20,486 nt of DNA from contig DPHC01000005.1 in NCBI GenBank assembly GCA_003523055.1, positions 220,433 through 240,918 on the forward strand. Direction: 5' to 3'. Below, in pieces: positions 1 to 6,863 of the stretch (positions are counted from its first letter, which is position 1; each line of letters opens with the position of its first letter). Both the position numbers and the translations under genes were made by a program. This stretch comes from Dehalococcoidia bacterium. GTDB taxonomy: Bacteria; Chloroflexota; Dehalococcoidia; Lucifugimonadales; UBA3495. Under the pieces are notes generated by a model. It did no database searches, had not been told where the DNA came from, and saw nothing but the letters and a program-made list of their open reading frames with translations.

Positions 1-846
1 ATTTCCACAGTTATTACATGCATTATCTTGAATAGGACTATATCTTTGAGAAAGCATTTGGTCGAAATTATTAAAGTTAGACTCTGAATTTCTTGACCAT
101 AGGAGCAACATTGGCAAGGCTCCAATACCAGTCACAAGCAGAAGTTGCCACCATCCACTTTTATTTGAATCATGAAGTCGTCTACTCCCTACTGATAGTA
201 GTGGAAGGATAAGCAAAATTACTATGACAAATGTGATTATGTTCCAAAACATAATTAAATTTAAATAAATTTGAGATCCATTTATAGCAATGTTATACAG
301 TAATGCGGCTACATTTATATAAACATAAGATAACAGTTCCGTTGCTATTACTGTAAATAATAAAAACCACCAAAATTCACTGTTGGGTGCTCTTCCTGAG
401 AATTTAAAATACTTGGACCAGCATAATTTAAGTGATTGTCTGAAAGAGTAGCTAGCAGGCGATTTGAGAGACCACCATATAATTAACCAGATTGTTCCAA
501 TTTGAGTTAAAAGTAAAAGCTGCCATTTCCCATTCATGCCTATGTTGTGTAATCTTCTGCTACCAGCAGCTAAAAACGGAATGGACAATGCTGTACAAAT
601 AGTTGTTGCAATAAATACCACCGCGTAAGTGTATATACTTAGATTAATTCCAGTTACCACGTATTCTGGAGTTCCTGATACTTGGTAACTGATACTAAGT
701 GATACCAAGTACGCTATCACAATCACTAAAACACTAGTAGTGACACAGAACAATAAGGCAAATGGCCAAAACTCTATCCTAGTTGCTTCTCCTGAAAAAG
801 TAGAGTATTTCGAGAAGCATTTTTTAATGGATTTAATTATTGGCAT
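1..846 (-). CDS. Tandem DUF805 membrane protein with C-terminal zinc ribbon (partial, runs off left edge)
   Basis: The frame is open for 282 codons from ATG at 846 to base 1, with no stop, so the C-terminus lies outside the window. Two DUF805-type units are visible. Unit 1 (about residues 9-125) has FSKYSTFSGEATRIEFW, hydrophobic helices and GSRRLHNIGMNGKWQLLLL. Unit 2 (about 140-252) has WSKYFKFSGRAPNSEFWW, helices and GSRRLHDSNKSGWWQLLLV. The matching landmarks show an internal duplication of a multi-helix inner-membrane domain whose biochemical role is not established. After the last helix, residues 277-282 read CNNCGN, the first knuckle of a probable CxxC zinc ribbon. The gene follows the collagen-like gene by 11 bp, and the upstream stop (TAGGATAG) supplies an AGGA ribosome site. 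DUF805 is a confident family call; the function is unknown. Confidence 0.85.
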   Translation of the reverse strand, partial: MPIIKSIKKCFSKYSTFSGEATRIEFWPFALLFCVTTSVLVIVIAYLVSLSISYQVSGTPEYVVTGINLSIYTYAVVFIATTICTALSIPFLAAGSRRLHNIGMNGKWQLLLLTQIGTIWLIIWWSLKSPASYSFRQSLKLCWSKYFKFSGRAPNSEFWWFLLFTVIATELLSYVYINVAALLYNIAINGSQIYLNLIMFWNIITFVIVILLILPLLSVGSRRLHDSNKSGWWQLLLVTGIGALPMLLLWSRNSESNFNNFDQMLSQRYSPIQDNACNNCGN

Positions 847-857
847 GTTTAACTATC

Positions 858-1697
858 CTAAATGGTATTAATCCGGTCCCCGCATCCTGAGCAAAAGTTT
901 TCGTTCGGGTTGATTTTTGTTTGGCAATTTCTACAAATTGATGTACCGCTTTCAGGTGATGGTGGGTATTCTATTTGAGAGATCCTCTGGTCGGTGTCGG
1001 CGTATTGTCTAGCATAAGGTGTTGAGTTGTTTTTGGAAGAGGAAGTAAATATAGAAGCACAAATTGCGACTATGAATACTCCTAGAGCTGTATATCCTGA
1101 AAAATTTGCAGTTACAGAAGTAACTATTGCAATAGTTGATAATAAAATAGCAACTATAATAAGAACGCTTGGAGGAGGGGATATTCCGTCAATTCCCTTA
1201 GGTCCAGCAGGCCCTGTAATTCCTGTGGCACCTACTGCTCCTGCAGGGCCTTGAAGTCCGGGAGGACCGCTGTTTCCTGTGGGACCTTTGTCGCCTGTGC
1301 CGCCAGCAAGACCTGCATTAGCACTGGTTGTTGAGGGAGCAGATGCATTAGTAATTACTGTGATTCCTGCAGTTAAATTTTGCTTGTATGTTTCTCCTTG
1401 GCCAGGCCACTTGAGCGTTTCAGTTGCAGATTTAGGGCCAATTTTAAATGATACTATATCTCCAATACTGCCTTTTACTAATATTGTAAATTTACCATTT
1501 ACTTTAGTAGTGATAGTTCCGGCCACTACTCCATTTACCAGTGCAGTTATAGAGATTCCTGCAGGTACAGGCGCTCCATTGTTACTAGCCATTCCGTAAA
1601 TTATAGCTGGAGGAGTTTCTTGAGCTGATGCCAAATTTGGCATAACACAAAGAATAGTGACGAAAATAAGTACAATTAATATTTTTGGATATTTCAT
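858..1697 (-). CDS. Collagen-like secreted/membrane protein with C-terminal zinc ribbon
   Basis: 279 residues. Residues 1-25 are a signal peptide (hydrophobic core, ASA-Q cleavage site). Residues about 31-115 look like a small beta-sandwich, with YGMASNNGAPVPAG and 'WPGQGETY' features seen in repeated surface domains of Chloroflexota-like proteins; this family impression is from memory. Residues 132-173 are 14 consecutive Gly-X-Y triplets (GDK GPT GNS GPP GLQ GPA and so on), a short collagen-like rod. Two hydrophobic segments follow (about 177-197 and 202-220), then a linker and a zinc ribbon with C255/C258 and C269/C272. Nothing enzymatic is seen. The neighbouring DUF805 gene also has a zinc-ribbon start, and the 11-bp gap suggests one transcript. 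No clear Shine-Dalgarno precedes the ATG. The protein is probably membrane-anchored, with the collagen part outside; the side on which the zinc ribbon lies is unclear. Confidence 0.8.
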   Translation of the reverse strand: MKYPKILIVLIFVTILCVMPNLASAQETPPAIIYGMASNNGAPVPAGISITALVNGVVAGTITTKVNGKFTILVKGSIGDIVSFKIGPKSATETLKWPGQGETYKQNLTAGITVITNASAPSTTSANAGLAGGTGDKGPTGNSGPPGLQGPAGAVGATGITGPAGPKGIDGISPPPSVLIIVAILLSTIAIVTSVTANFSGYTALGVFIVAICASIFTSSSKNNSTPYARQYADTDQRISQIEYPPSPESGTSICRNCQTKINPNENFCSGCGDRINTI

Positions 1698-1731
1698 AAG
1701 TAATTAAGCTTTATTTTAAGTTTGTAACGAT

Positions 1732-1760
1732 TCTATAAGGATACCATTACATCTGACCAA
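1732..1760 (-). promoter_or_regulatory. Putative sigma70 promoter of the collagen-like/DUF805 operon
   Basis: On the minus strand, TTGGTC (1760-1755) lies 17 bp before TATAGA (1737-1732). Transcription would start near 1725 and give a leader of about 28 nt before the ATG at 1697. This is pattern matching in AT-rich DNA. The rest of the 1698-1836 gap holds only a weak inverted repeat (TGAAATT at 1767-1773, AATTTCA at 1781-1787), which is not a convincing terminator. Confidence 0.45.
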
Positions 1761-1836
1761 TAAACATGAAATTTGAGTTGAATTTCAGTCGATTAGGGAG
1801 GGTTAGAGTAATCTAAGCAAGTATTTTTAAATAGCG

Positions 1837-2763
1837 TTATTTATGAAATTGAGGTAGAACGAATTTTCCTATCATTTCAAGTTGTTCTACCGATTCCGTT
1901 CCTGAACATAATGGACGTACGACTAATTTGAACGCTCCGGCTTTAATATAATTGGCAATGATTTCGCAAATATCCTCTGTTGTACCTAATGCGCTATATT
2001 GAGTGAAATCAACGTCAGGCCTGTGCCTGGTTATATATTTATGAGCTTTAGTAGCTGCAGTTTTTTTGTCAGGGTGTATATAAAATCCTATTAATACACC
2101 TACATGATCTTCTTCTATTTCCCGATTATATTTGTCAGCAGTTTCAAATACAATGTTTCTGCCGGTAGTTATTTCTTCTGGAGTCGCACTTGATACTAAC
2201 CACCCATCTCCAACTCTTCCGACTCTTCTAGCTGCGGCTTTGCTCCTTCCTCCTATCCATATAGGAGTAGACGGTTTCAGAAACGGTTTAGGCGTAACGG
2301 ATACATCGTGGCAACTGAAATACTGACCTTCATGTGTTACGTTGTCTTCTTGCCATAGTCGCCGCATTAATGTAATAGCCTCATCTACTCGTTGCCCACG
2401 GTTATCTTTAGAGACTCCACATGCTTCATATTCTGATAAGTCTTCTTGTCCGAGCCCAACTGCTGGAAAGAATCTTCCTTGAGATAAATAATCGAGAGTT
2501 GCAATTTGTTTTGCTAGAACTACAGGGTTTCTTAAAGGCATTGCTAGCACACTTGTTCCAAATTTAAGTTTATCAGAGTAACCTGCTATCAATGAAAGCG
2601 CTACAATAGGCTCTAAGCTGAATTTTTCGCTGACTATTCTGTCACTTAACCAAATAGAGTCATATTTATATTTGTCTCCTAATTCAACTAAGTTTTTTAA
2701 AAAATCAGGATTATTGTTTCCTTCCCCAAAAGCACCAGGTATAAATCCTATTGCTACACTCAT
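1837..2763 (-). CDS. Luciferase-like (LLM class) flavin/F420-dependent oxidoreductase
   Basis: 308 residues, the usual length for single-domain bacterial luciferase-like TIM-barrel oxidoreductases. Diagnostic stretches are the N-terminal strand with GFIPGAFGEG, DSIWLSDRI (about 35-43), KFGTSVLAMPLRNPVVLAKQ (67-86), SQGRFFPAVGLG (94-105), RVDEAITLMRRLW (125-137) and PIWIGGRSKAAARRVG (167-182) followed by GDGW. These mark the cofactor pocket of F420- or FMN-dependent members; the substrate cannot be read from sequence. The ATG has a GAGG ribosome site a few bases upstream. The gene is last in the minus-strand run, 36 bp after the epimerase, so it is probably co-transcribed with it. An alkane/sulfonate monooxygenase-like role or an F420-dependent reductase role are both possible. 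Confidence 0.88.
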   Translation of the reverse strand: MSVAIGFIPGAFGEGNNNPDFLKNLVELGDKYKYDSIWLSDRIVSEKFSLEPIVALSLIAGYSDKLKFGTSVLAMPLRNPVVLAKQIATLDYLSQGRFFPAVGLGQEDLSEYEACGVSKDNRGQRVDEAITLMRRLWQEDNVTHEGQYFSCHDVSVTPKPFLKPSTPIWIGGRSKAAARRVGRVGDGWLVSSATPEEITTGRNIVFETADKYNREIEEDHVGVLIGFYIHPDKKTAATKAHKYITRHRPDVDFTQYSALGTTEDICEIIANYIKAGAFKLVVRPLCSGTESVEQLEMIGKFVLPQFHK

Positions 2764-2799
2764 ATATCCTCTTTCAATTATTATAAGTTTTTATATATT

Positions 2800-3741
2800 T
2801 TAACCTTTTATTGGTTCGAGTCCATGCTCAAGTCTAGCATCATTAATATGTTGTAGTATTCTCATTGTCAAAGGAGGCATTTCATAACCAATATCTGATA
2901 ACATCTTGCTATTATCAACCAGATAAACATGTGGTACAGCTTTGGATCCTGTATTTATCACTGCGTCTGGAATATAAGTTTTAACTATGTTAGCTATTTC
3001 TCCAATAGTTGCCAGATGCCCACCTGTTAAATAAATGTTATGTTTGAGTCCAGTGCCTACTGCTACACGAACAAAAATTTCCGCAGCATCTTCTGCATGT
3101 ATCATCGGAGATGCTTCAGTAGGACTAAATTCCATTGAAACTGGCTGCCCTATTGCAGGAAGAGATATCATTAGGCCACCGATCATTCCGGTCATTCCAG
3201 TTACTCTACCATGCCCAAACACAGTACTTATACGGACAGATTTAATATCGACTCCGAATTTTTCGGAATAAATTCTAGCAGAAAAATCATTTGCGGCTTT
3301 TGTGAATCCGTATACATTTATTGGATCAGTTAAATCCTCTTCTGTTAGTGGACGTTGACCGAATGTATCTTGGATACCGTATACTGCGATAGAACTGGCG
3401 TAGACAACTCTTTTAATACCAGTCCAGCGTGCAGCTTCAAAAATATTATTTGTTCCGTCAATATTCACAAACATCCCATACTGTGGGCGGTCTTCAGTGT
3501 CCGGAGGCAATAGAGCAGCCATATGAATTATTTTATTTACTTTATAAGTGTTTATTGCTGCAATAATTTGAGATAATTGTGTGACGTCACCTCTATAAAA
3601 AGAAATTTTGTCTTTATAAGGGTCTAGATTACTTTTCGGAGGAGATAGGTCAAAGCAAACTACTTTTTCCCCTGCATCTAATAGCTTTCTTATAATCCTC
3701 CATCCTATGAAGCCAGTGCCTCCAGTTACCATTATAGACAT
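2800..3741 (-). CDS. NAD-dependent epimerase/dehydratase (extended SDR)
   Basis: 313 residues with a full extended-SDR plan. The Rossmann glycine motif GGTGFIG is at residues 7-13, the acidic D31 at the end of strand 2 favours NAD(H), YASS is at 114-117, and the catalytic pair is Y144/K148 (YGFTK). Extended SDRs of this type epimerise or dehydrate nucleotide sugars, or oxidise small hydroxy acids. The C-terminal substrate domain (STVFGHGRVTG, then the EASPMIHAED region) does not identify the substrate. A clean ribosome site (GGAGG, 7 nt spacing) precedes the ATG. It sits 41 bp after rsmG and 36 bp before the luciferase-like gene, so an operon is likely; a shared pathway with that oxidoreductase is only a guess. 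Confidence 0.88.
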   Translation of the reverse strand: MSIMVTGGTGFIGWRIIRKLLDAGEKVVCFDLSPPKSNLDPYKDKISFYRGDVTQLSQIIAAINTYKVNKIIHMAALLPPDTEDRPQYGMFVNIDGTNNIFEAARWTGIKRVVYASSIAVYGIQDTFGQRPLTEEDLTDPINVYGFTKAANDFSARIYSEKFGVDIKSVRISTVFGHGRVTGMTGMIGGLMISLPAIGQPVSMEFSPTEASPMIHAEDAAEIFVRVAVGTGLKHNIYLTGGHLATIGEIANIVKTYIPDAVINTGSKAVPHVYLVDNSKMLSDIGYEMPPLTMRILQHINDARLEHGLEPIKG

Positions 3742-3782
3742 TTTTCATCCTCCGATATTTGAAGTAAAAGATTAGGGGTTTA

Positions 3783-4517
3783 TTATAGAGGTCGTTTTTT
3801 AGGGAGGCCATTTTTTCTGGGGTACTTATTTAAAATCGCTGTCTTTTTGTTAACTTGAATTAGAGATTGGTTGAATTGGATTTTATTTATTTGAGTAATA
3901 TGTTCTGTTACTGGGTTATTGGTATCATTATTTTTGGATTCGCTTATAATCTTAGTAATTCGTACAGCAGCATTAAAACTAGTGCTGTTATCGGGTGTTT
4001 TCCATGCTACGAGATTACCATCAATTTTACAAAATGGTAAGCAAAGTTCAGTTAGTACCGACATTTGAGCTAGTGCTCGAGCAGTAACTATATCAAAACT
4101 GTTTCTAAATGTGTCATCGTGCCCTAAGTCTTCAGCTCTGCCGTAAATCACATCAGAATGTTCTAAATTTAATTCTTTTAATACAGTAGACAGGAAATCA
4201 CATTTCTTTTTTGTGGATTCAACTAAAGTTAGCTTTAAATTGGGGAGAAGAATTTTAATAGGTATGCCAGGGAATCCTCCTCCAGAGCCAATATCAATTA
4301 ACTTCAGAGGTATTGGTATATGGTGAGGTATTAATTTTAATAAGGTAATAGAGTCTAAGAAATGTTTAATTTGGATTTCTAAAGGTTTTGTTATTCTAGT
4401 AATGTTAAATTTGGAATTCCAATATAATAAAATTTCAGAATAGTGTTGAAATGTATTTAATTGGTCTTCTGATATAGGTATTCCTAGATCAGAAGAGTAT
4501 TTTTTTAGAAGTTCCAT
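3783..4517 (-). CDS. rsmG: 16S rRNA (guanine527-N7)-methyltransferase RsmG
   Basis: 244 residues, within the normal size for RsmG (GidB), which uses SAM to methylate N7 of G527 in the 530 loop of 16S rRNA. Family signatures present are NITRITKPLEIQIKHFLDS (38-56), the SAM-binding motif DIGSGGGFPGIP (75-86), VESTKKKCDFL (99-109), GRAED (126-130), TARALA (145-150) and the basic tail YPRKNGLPKKRPL. Loss of RsmG is known to give low-level streptomycin resistance. In many bacteria rsmG lies beside mnmG/gidA or parAB; here it is 21 bp behind moaE, an unusual neighbourhood. There is no clear Shine-Dalgarno at the ATG, consistent with coupling to the upstream gene. Confidence 0.95.
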   Translation of the reverse strand: MELLKKYSSDLGIPISEDQLNTFQHYSEILLYWNSKFNITRITKPLEIQIKHFLDSITLLKLIPHHIPIPLKLIDIGSGGGFPGIPIKILLPNLKLTLVESTKKKCDFLSTVLKELNLEHSDVIYGRAEDLGHDDTFRNSFDIVTARALAQMSVLTELCLPFCKIDGNLVAWKTPDNSTSFNAAVRITKIISESKNNDTNNPVTEHITQINKIQFNQSLIQVNKKTAILNKYPRKNGLPKKRPL

Positions 4518-4538
4518 TAATTAGTTTTTTTTAATGAA

Positions 4539-4952
4539 TCAGACGTTTTCTGATCCAACCCATCTAGTTCCATCGGAATAAACTTCTTTTTTCCAAATAG
4601 GGACTACGTCTTTTAACCTATCCACTAATGTATTGCAGGCTTGGAATGCTTCTAGCCTGTGAGGTGATGCTACTGCTACTACCAAACTTATTTCTCCTAC
4701 ACCGACAGTTCCAATACGGTGAGAAATTGATATATCGTCAATATTATATTCTTTTTTCACATCATTTATGATTTCACTTAGTTTTTGCAAAGCCATTTTC
4801 TCATAAGCTTCGTATTCTAGTGTTATAACTCTCTTACCATCAAAGCTGTCTCGAGTTGTTCCTAAAAACGTTACTATTGCTCCGTTAGTGTCTTTCATGG
4901 TAGCTTGAGTTATTATCTCAGGATTGATTTTTTCATGGGTAATTTCTATCAT
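4539..4952 (-). CDS. moaE: Molybdopterin synthase catalytic subunit MoaE
   Basis: MoaE and thiocarboxylated MoaD form molybdopterin synthase, which inserts the dithiolene sulfurs into cyclic pyranopterin monophosphate. Signatures, numbered from the ATG at 4952 (137 residues), are FLGTTRD (29-35), LEYEAYEKMA (45-54), HRIGTVGVGE (78-87), SPHRLEAFQAC (96-106), DRLKDVVPIWKKE (111-123) with the catalytic lysines, and GTRWV near the end. A longer frame from GTG at 4964 exists but overlaps moaD. The ATG is preferred because GGAGG sits 7 nt upstream and the moaD stop TGA is just 1 nt before it, a typical coupled arrangement. Start and identity are both well supported. Confidence 0.95.
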   Translation of the reverse strand: MIEITHEKINPEIITQATMKDTNGAIVTFLGTTRDSFDGKRVITLEYEAYEKMALQKLSEIINDVKKEYNIDDISISHRIGTVGVGEISLVVAVASPHRLEAFQACNTLVDRLKDVVPIWKKEVYSDGTRWVGSENV

Positions 4953-4953
4953 T

Positions 4954-5199
4954 TCACCCTCCACTTACAGGTGGTATAAGACATATTTCATCGTTAGGAT
5001 TTAGTTGCAAGTCATATTCTGCATATTCTGAGTTAACAGCTACAACTATTTCAGTTTCAGGAGCTGCTAATTCAGGGTATTCATTTCTGATTTCCGATAC
5101 TAATTGACCTACAGTTGAACCAGTCATTAATTCTATATAAATAGAACTAGCTTTAGCACGTTCTTTATATATAGCAAAAAGAATTATTTCTAATTTCAT
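4954..5199 (-). CDS. moaD: Molybdopterin synthase sulfur carrier subunit MoaD
   Basis: 81 residues with the ubiquitin-like beta-grasp pattern: strand MKLEIILFAIYKERA, a helix around TVGQLVSEIRNEYPEL, and the C-terminal tail DEICLIPPVSGG. The terminal Gly-Gly is the site adenylated by MoeB-type enzymes and converted to the thiocarboxylate that donates sulfur in molybdopterin synthesis. It directly precedes moaE with a 1-nt gap. The start is only 10 nt after the CCA end of tRNA-Ser and has no Shine-Dalgarno. It cannot move downstream without losing the first beta strand, so the message probably begins at the tRNA processing site. Confidence 0.93.
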   Translation of the reverse strand: MKLEIILFAIYKERAKASSIYIELMTGSTVGQLVSEIRNEYPELAAPETEIVVAVNSEYAEYDLQLNPNDEICLIPPVSGG

Positions 5200-5209
5200 A
5201 TATTTAGCA

Positions 5210-5299
5210 TGGCGGAGGGAGTGGGATTCGAACCCACGATACCGTTGCCGGTATACTGGTTTTCAAGACCAGCGCATTCGTCCACTCTGCCATCCCTCC
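5210..5299 (-). tRNA. tRNA-Ser(UGA), CCA encoded
   Basis: On the minus strand the acceptor arms GGAGGGA (5299-5293) and TCCCTCC (5220-5214) pair fully. The anticodon arm CTGGT-CTTGAAA-ACCAG places TGA (UGA in RNA) in the loop, reading UCA serine codons. A long variable arm (ATACCG/CGGTAT) is typical of class II serine tRNAs, and GTGGG-TTCGAAT-CCCAC forms the T arm. The discriminator is G at 5213 and CCA is encoded at 5212-5210. It heads the minus-strand run and ends 10 bp before moaD. Confidence 0.97.
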
Positions 5300-5387
5300 A
5301 GTAGACAGGATTTATATTTGTTAAATATTAACATAGAATTTATCTACACGTTCAGATAGAAGATTTATGCTCAACCATATTTATAAC

Positions 5388-5416
5388 TTGCCAATATAGA
5401 ACATTTGTTCTATATT
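5388..5416 (+). promoter_or_regulatory. Promoter of the imuB-dnaE2 cassette
   Basis: TTGCCA (5388-5393) and TATATT (5411-5416) are spaced by exactly 17 bp, a good sigma70-type promoter. Transcription would begin near 5423, about a dozen bases before the GTG start of imuB. The LexA-type palindrome occupies the spacer and covers the -10 box, so a bound repressor would block polymerase directly. Confidence 0.75.
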
Positions 5417-5417
5417 G
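5392..5417. promoter_or_regulatory. LexA/SOS operator (Gram-positive type)
   Basis: A perfect inverted repeat: CAATATAGAACA, spacer TT, TGTTCTATATTG. The core is GAAC-ATTT-GTTC, matching the GAAC-N4-GTTC centre of the SOS box known from Bacillus and actinobacteria (CGAACATATGTTCG consensus), with one changed base inside the four-base centre. It lies 17 bp before the GTG of imuB and overlaps the predicted -10. Position and downstream genes (ImuB, DnaE2) make LexA control very likely; lexA itself is not in the window. Confidence 0.88.
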
Positions 5418-5434
5418 ATGAGCATGGTTAGATT

Positions 5435-6619
5435 GTGGAAATAATTTGTGTCTTGATAACTCATTTTTGTGCCAAAGCTGAATTGCGTAGAAATCCAGCT
5501 TTGAGAGACCGCCCTATGGCAGTTGTTACTAAAGAAGATAATAATCTTATAGTCATTGATAAATCACAAGAAGCAAAGCCAGTAAAAATAGGTATGTCGT
5601 ATCAAAATGCATTGTCTGTTTGTAAAGAATTGGAAGTAATACAAGCAGATTTCAAATTTTACTCGTTGATATCAGAAAAAATAGCTTGTGATCTTAATAA
5701 CAAAAGCCCAAAAGTAGAAGCGTTTGATTTGGGCGTGACTTATGTGGATATTAGCGGGCTTGAAAGAATGTATCCAACTCAAGATATATTAATTGAATCA
5801 TTGTTAAAAGATATTCCTAAAGAATTTAACCCAAGAATTGGGATTGCTGGTAGTAAGTTTTTTTCATACGTAGCCGCAATACATAGCAAACCGAATAATT
5901 TTTTAAAAATTTCGAATAATTTCAGTTCTTTTTTACATGCAATTCATTTAGATATGTTACCAGTTAGTTCATGGAACAAAGCGAAATTACATGATTTAGA
6001 TATAAATAATTTAGTAGATGTTTCAAATTGGAGCATTGATTCGTTACAACTTCAATTTGGTATAAAGGACGGCAAGAAACTATGGGAACTCTGTCGTGGT
6101 ATTGATAATGACTATTTTTACCCACTGGAACTTAAAAATCAATTAAAAACTTCTGTTTGCTTTGACGAACCACTGGTTAATAAACAATCTATAGTTTTAG
6201 CAATGTCATATATGTTAGATGAATTACTGAGAGATAATAAATTTAGAAATAGAAGTGCTAGAGGCTTATCGATATCTGCTCAAACTACAAACAGTTTGTA
6301 TTGGAATAAAAAAATTAAATTTAAAGAACCATTGTTTAGAAAAACTAAAATGCTAGGTATTGTTGAGAGCGTTCTTGAAGTAGCGGATATTCCAGGACCA
6401 TTGTCTGACTTGAGTATTGAATTAATGAAATTGACTGATGATTTTTCCATACAGAAAAGTTTATTTTCATTTTCACGAAAAGAAGAAGATTTACTGGAAA
6501 GTATTAAACAATTAGAAATAAGGCTAGGTTGTAAAGTGCCTATATATGAGATTAAGGAGATAGAACCGTGGTCGAGAATACCAGAAAGGCGTACGGCGTT
6601 GATGAGAATATTGCCTTAA
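5435..6619 (+). CDS. imuB: ImuB-like inactive Y-family polymerase (mutasome adaptor)
   Basis: 394 residues aligning by eye with Y-family polymerases, but the metal-binding acids are gone. The first-motif position usually D (as in VDFDYF) is L7 in CVLITHF, and the SIDE-motif D and E are G100 and V101 in VEAFDLGVTYVDIS. This loss defines ImuB, the adaptor that brings the error-prone polymerase DnaE2 to the sliding clamp during SOS mutagenesis. A clamp-binding pentapeptide QKSLF (residues 340-344) lies after the little-finger region, and the tail has SRIPERR, common in this group. The GTG start is forced by an in-frame stop at 5429; there is only a weak ribosome site. The LexA box and promoter lie just upstream. 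It overlaps the next gene by 52 bp. Naming rests on the residue losses plus dnaE2 linkage. Confidence 0.85.
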   Translation: MEIICVLITHFCAKAELRRNPALRDRPMAVVTKEDNNLIVIDKSQEAKPVKIGMSYQNALSVCKELEVIQADFKFYSLISEKIACDLNNKSPKVEAFDLGVTYVDISGLERMYPTQDILIESLLKDIPKEFNPRIGIAGSKFFSYVAAIHSKPNNFLKISNNFSSFLHAIHLDMLPVSSWNKAKLHDLDINNLVDVSNWSIDSLQLQFGIKDGKKLWELCRGIDNDYFYPLELKNQLKTSVCFDEPLVNKQSIVLAMSYMLDELLRDNKFRNRSARGLSISAQTTNSLYWNKKIKFKEPLFRKTKMLGIVESVLEVADIPGPLSDLSIELMKLTDDFSIQKSLFSFSRKEEDLLESIKQLEIRLGCKVPIYEIKEIEPWSRIPERRTALMRILP

Positions 6620-6855
6620 ATGTGCCGATTCTTATTAATGTTATTGAAAATAAAAAAAATTTCCCGAAAGAAATTCAGATAAAAAATAAATTTATAAAAG
6701 TCTTATCTGTTATAGATTTATGGCATGTTTATGGTGAATGGTGGAAAGAAAATTCTGTAAATAGAATGTATTACCGTATTAACGCAGATGATAGAGTGAT
6801 AATTTTATTTAAAAATGTTAATTCTAATCTTTGGTATCTCCAAAATGATTATTGA
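6568..6855 (+). CDS. DUF6504-like small protein of the SOS mutasome operon
   Basis: 95 residues from GTG at 6568, with AAGGAG 8 nt upstream supporting this start. The frame overlaps the 3' end of imuB by 52 bp and ends 8 bp before dnaE2. Landmarks are a beta-rich core NFPKEIQIKNKFIKVLSV (31-48), W52 and the pair W58-W59 (YGEWW), MYYRI (67-71), and FKN..SNLWYL (81-91). This matches the pattern I remember for DUF6504 proteins, which occur beside Y-family polymerases and dnaE2 in actinobacteria. It has no catalytic motif, signal peptide or helix-turn-helix. Context suggests a third, probably non-enzymatic, component or modulator of the ImuB/DnaE2 machinery. The family assignment is from memory. 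Confidence 0.7.
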   Translation: MVENTRKAYGVDENIALNVPILINVIENKKNFPKEIQIKNKFIKVLSVIDLWHVYGEWWKENSVNRMYYRINADDRVIILFKNVNSNLWYLQNDY

Positions 6856-6863
6856 TGTGATGT

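Noticed and set aside
1027..1599. Open frames on the plus strand rich in Pro/Ala/Gly opposite the collagen-like gene
   Set aside because: They are the antisense reading of Gly-X-Y repeat codons. They lack ribosome sites and promoters, while the minus-strand protein has a signal peptide and clear domains.
4953..4964. GTG at 4964 as the moaE start
   Set aside because: It would remove the natural GGAGG-7-ATG arrangement and overlap moaD. The four extra residues are not part of the MoaE family core.
5369..5429. Interleaved inverted pairs (TGCTCA/TGAGCA and AACCAT/ATGGTT) flanking the LexA box
   Set aside because: They cross rather than nest, so they cannot form one hairpin, and six-base matches are expected by chance in this AT-rich gap.
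5424..5444. ATG at 5424 as the start of imuB
   Set aside because: It is out of frame with imuB and reaches a stop after six codons. The GTG at 5435 is the first start after an in-frame stop at 5429.
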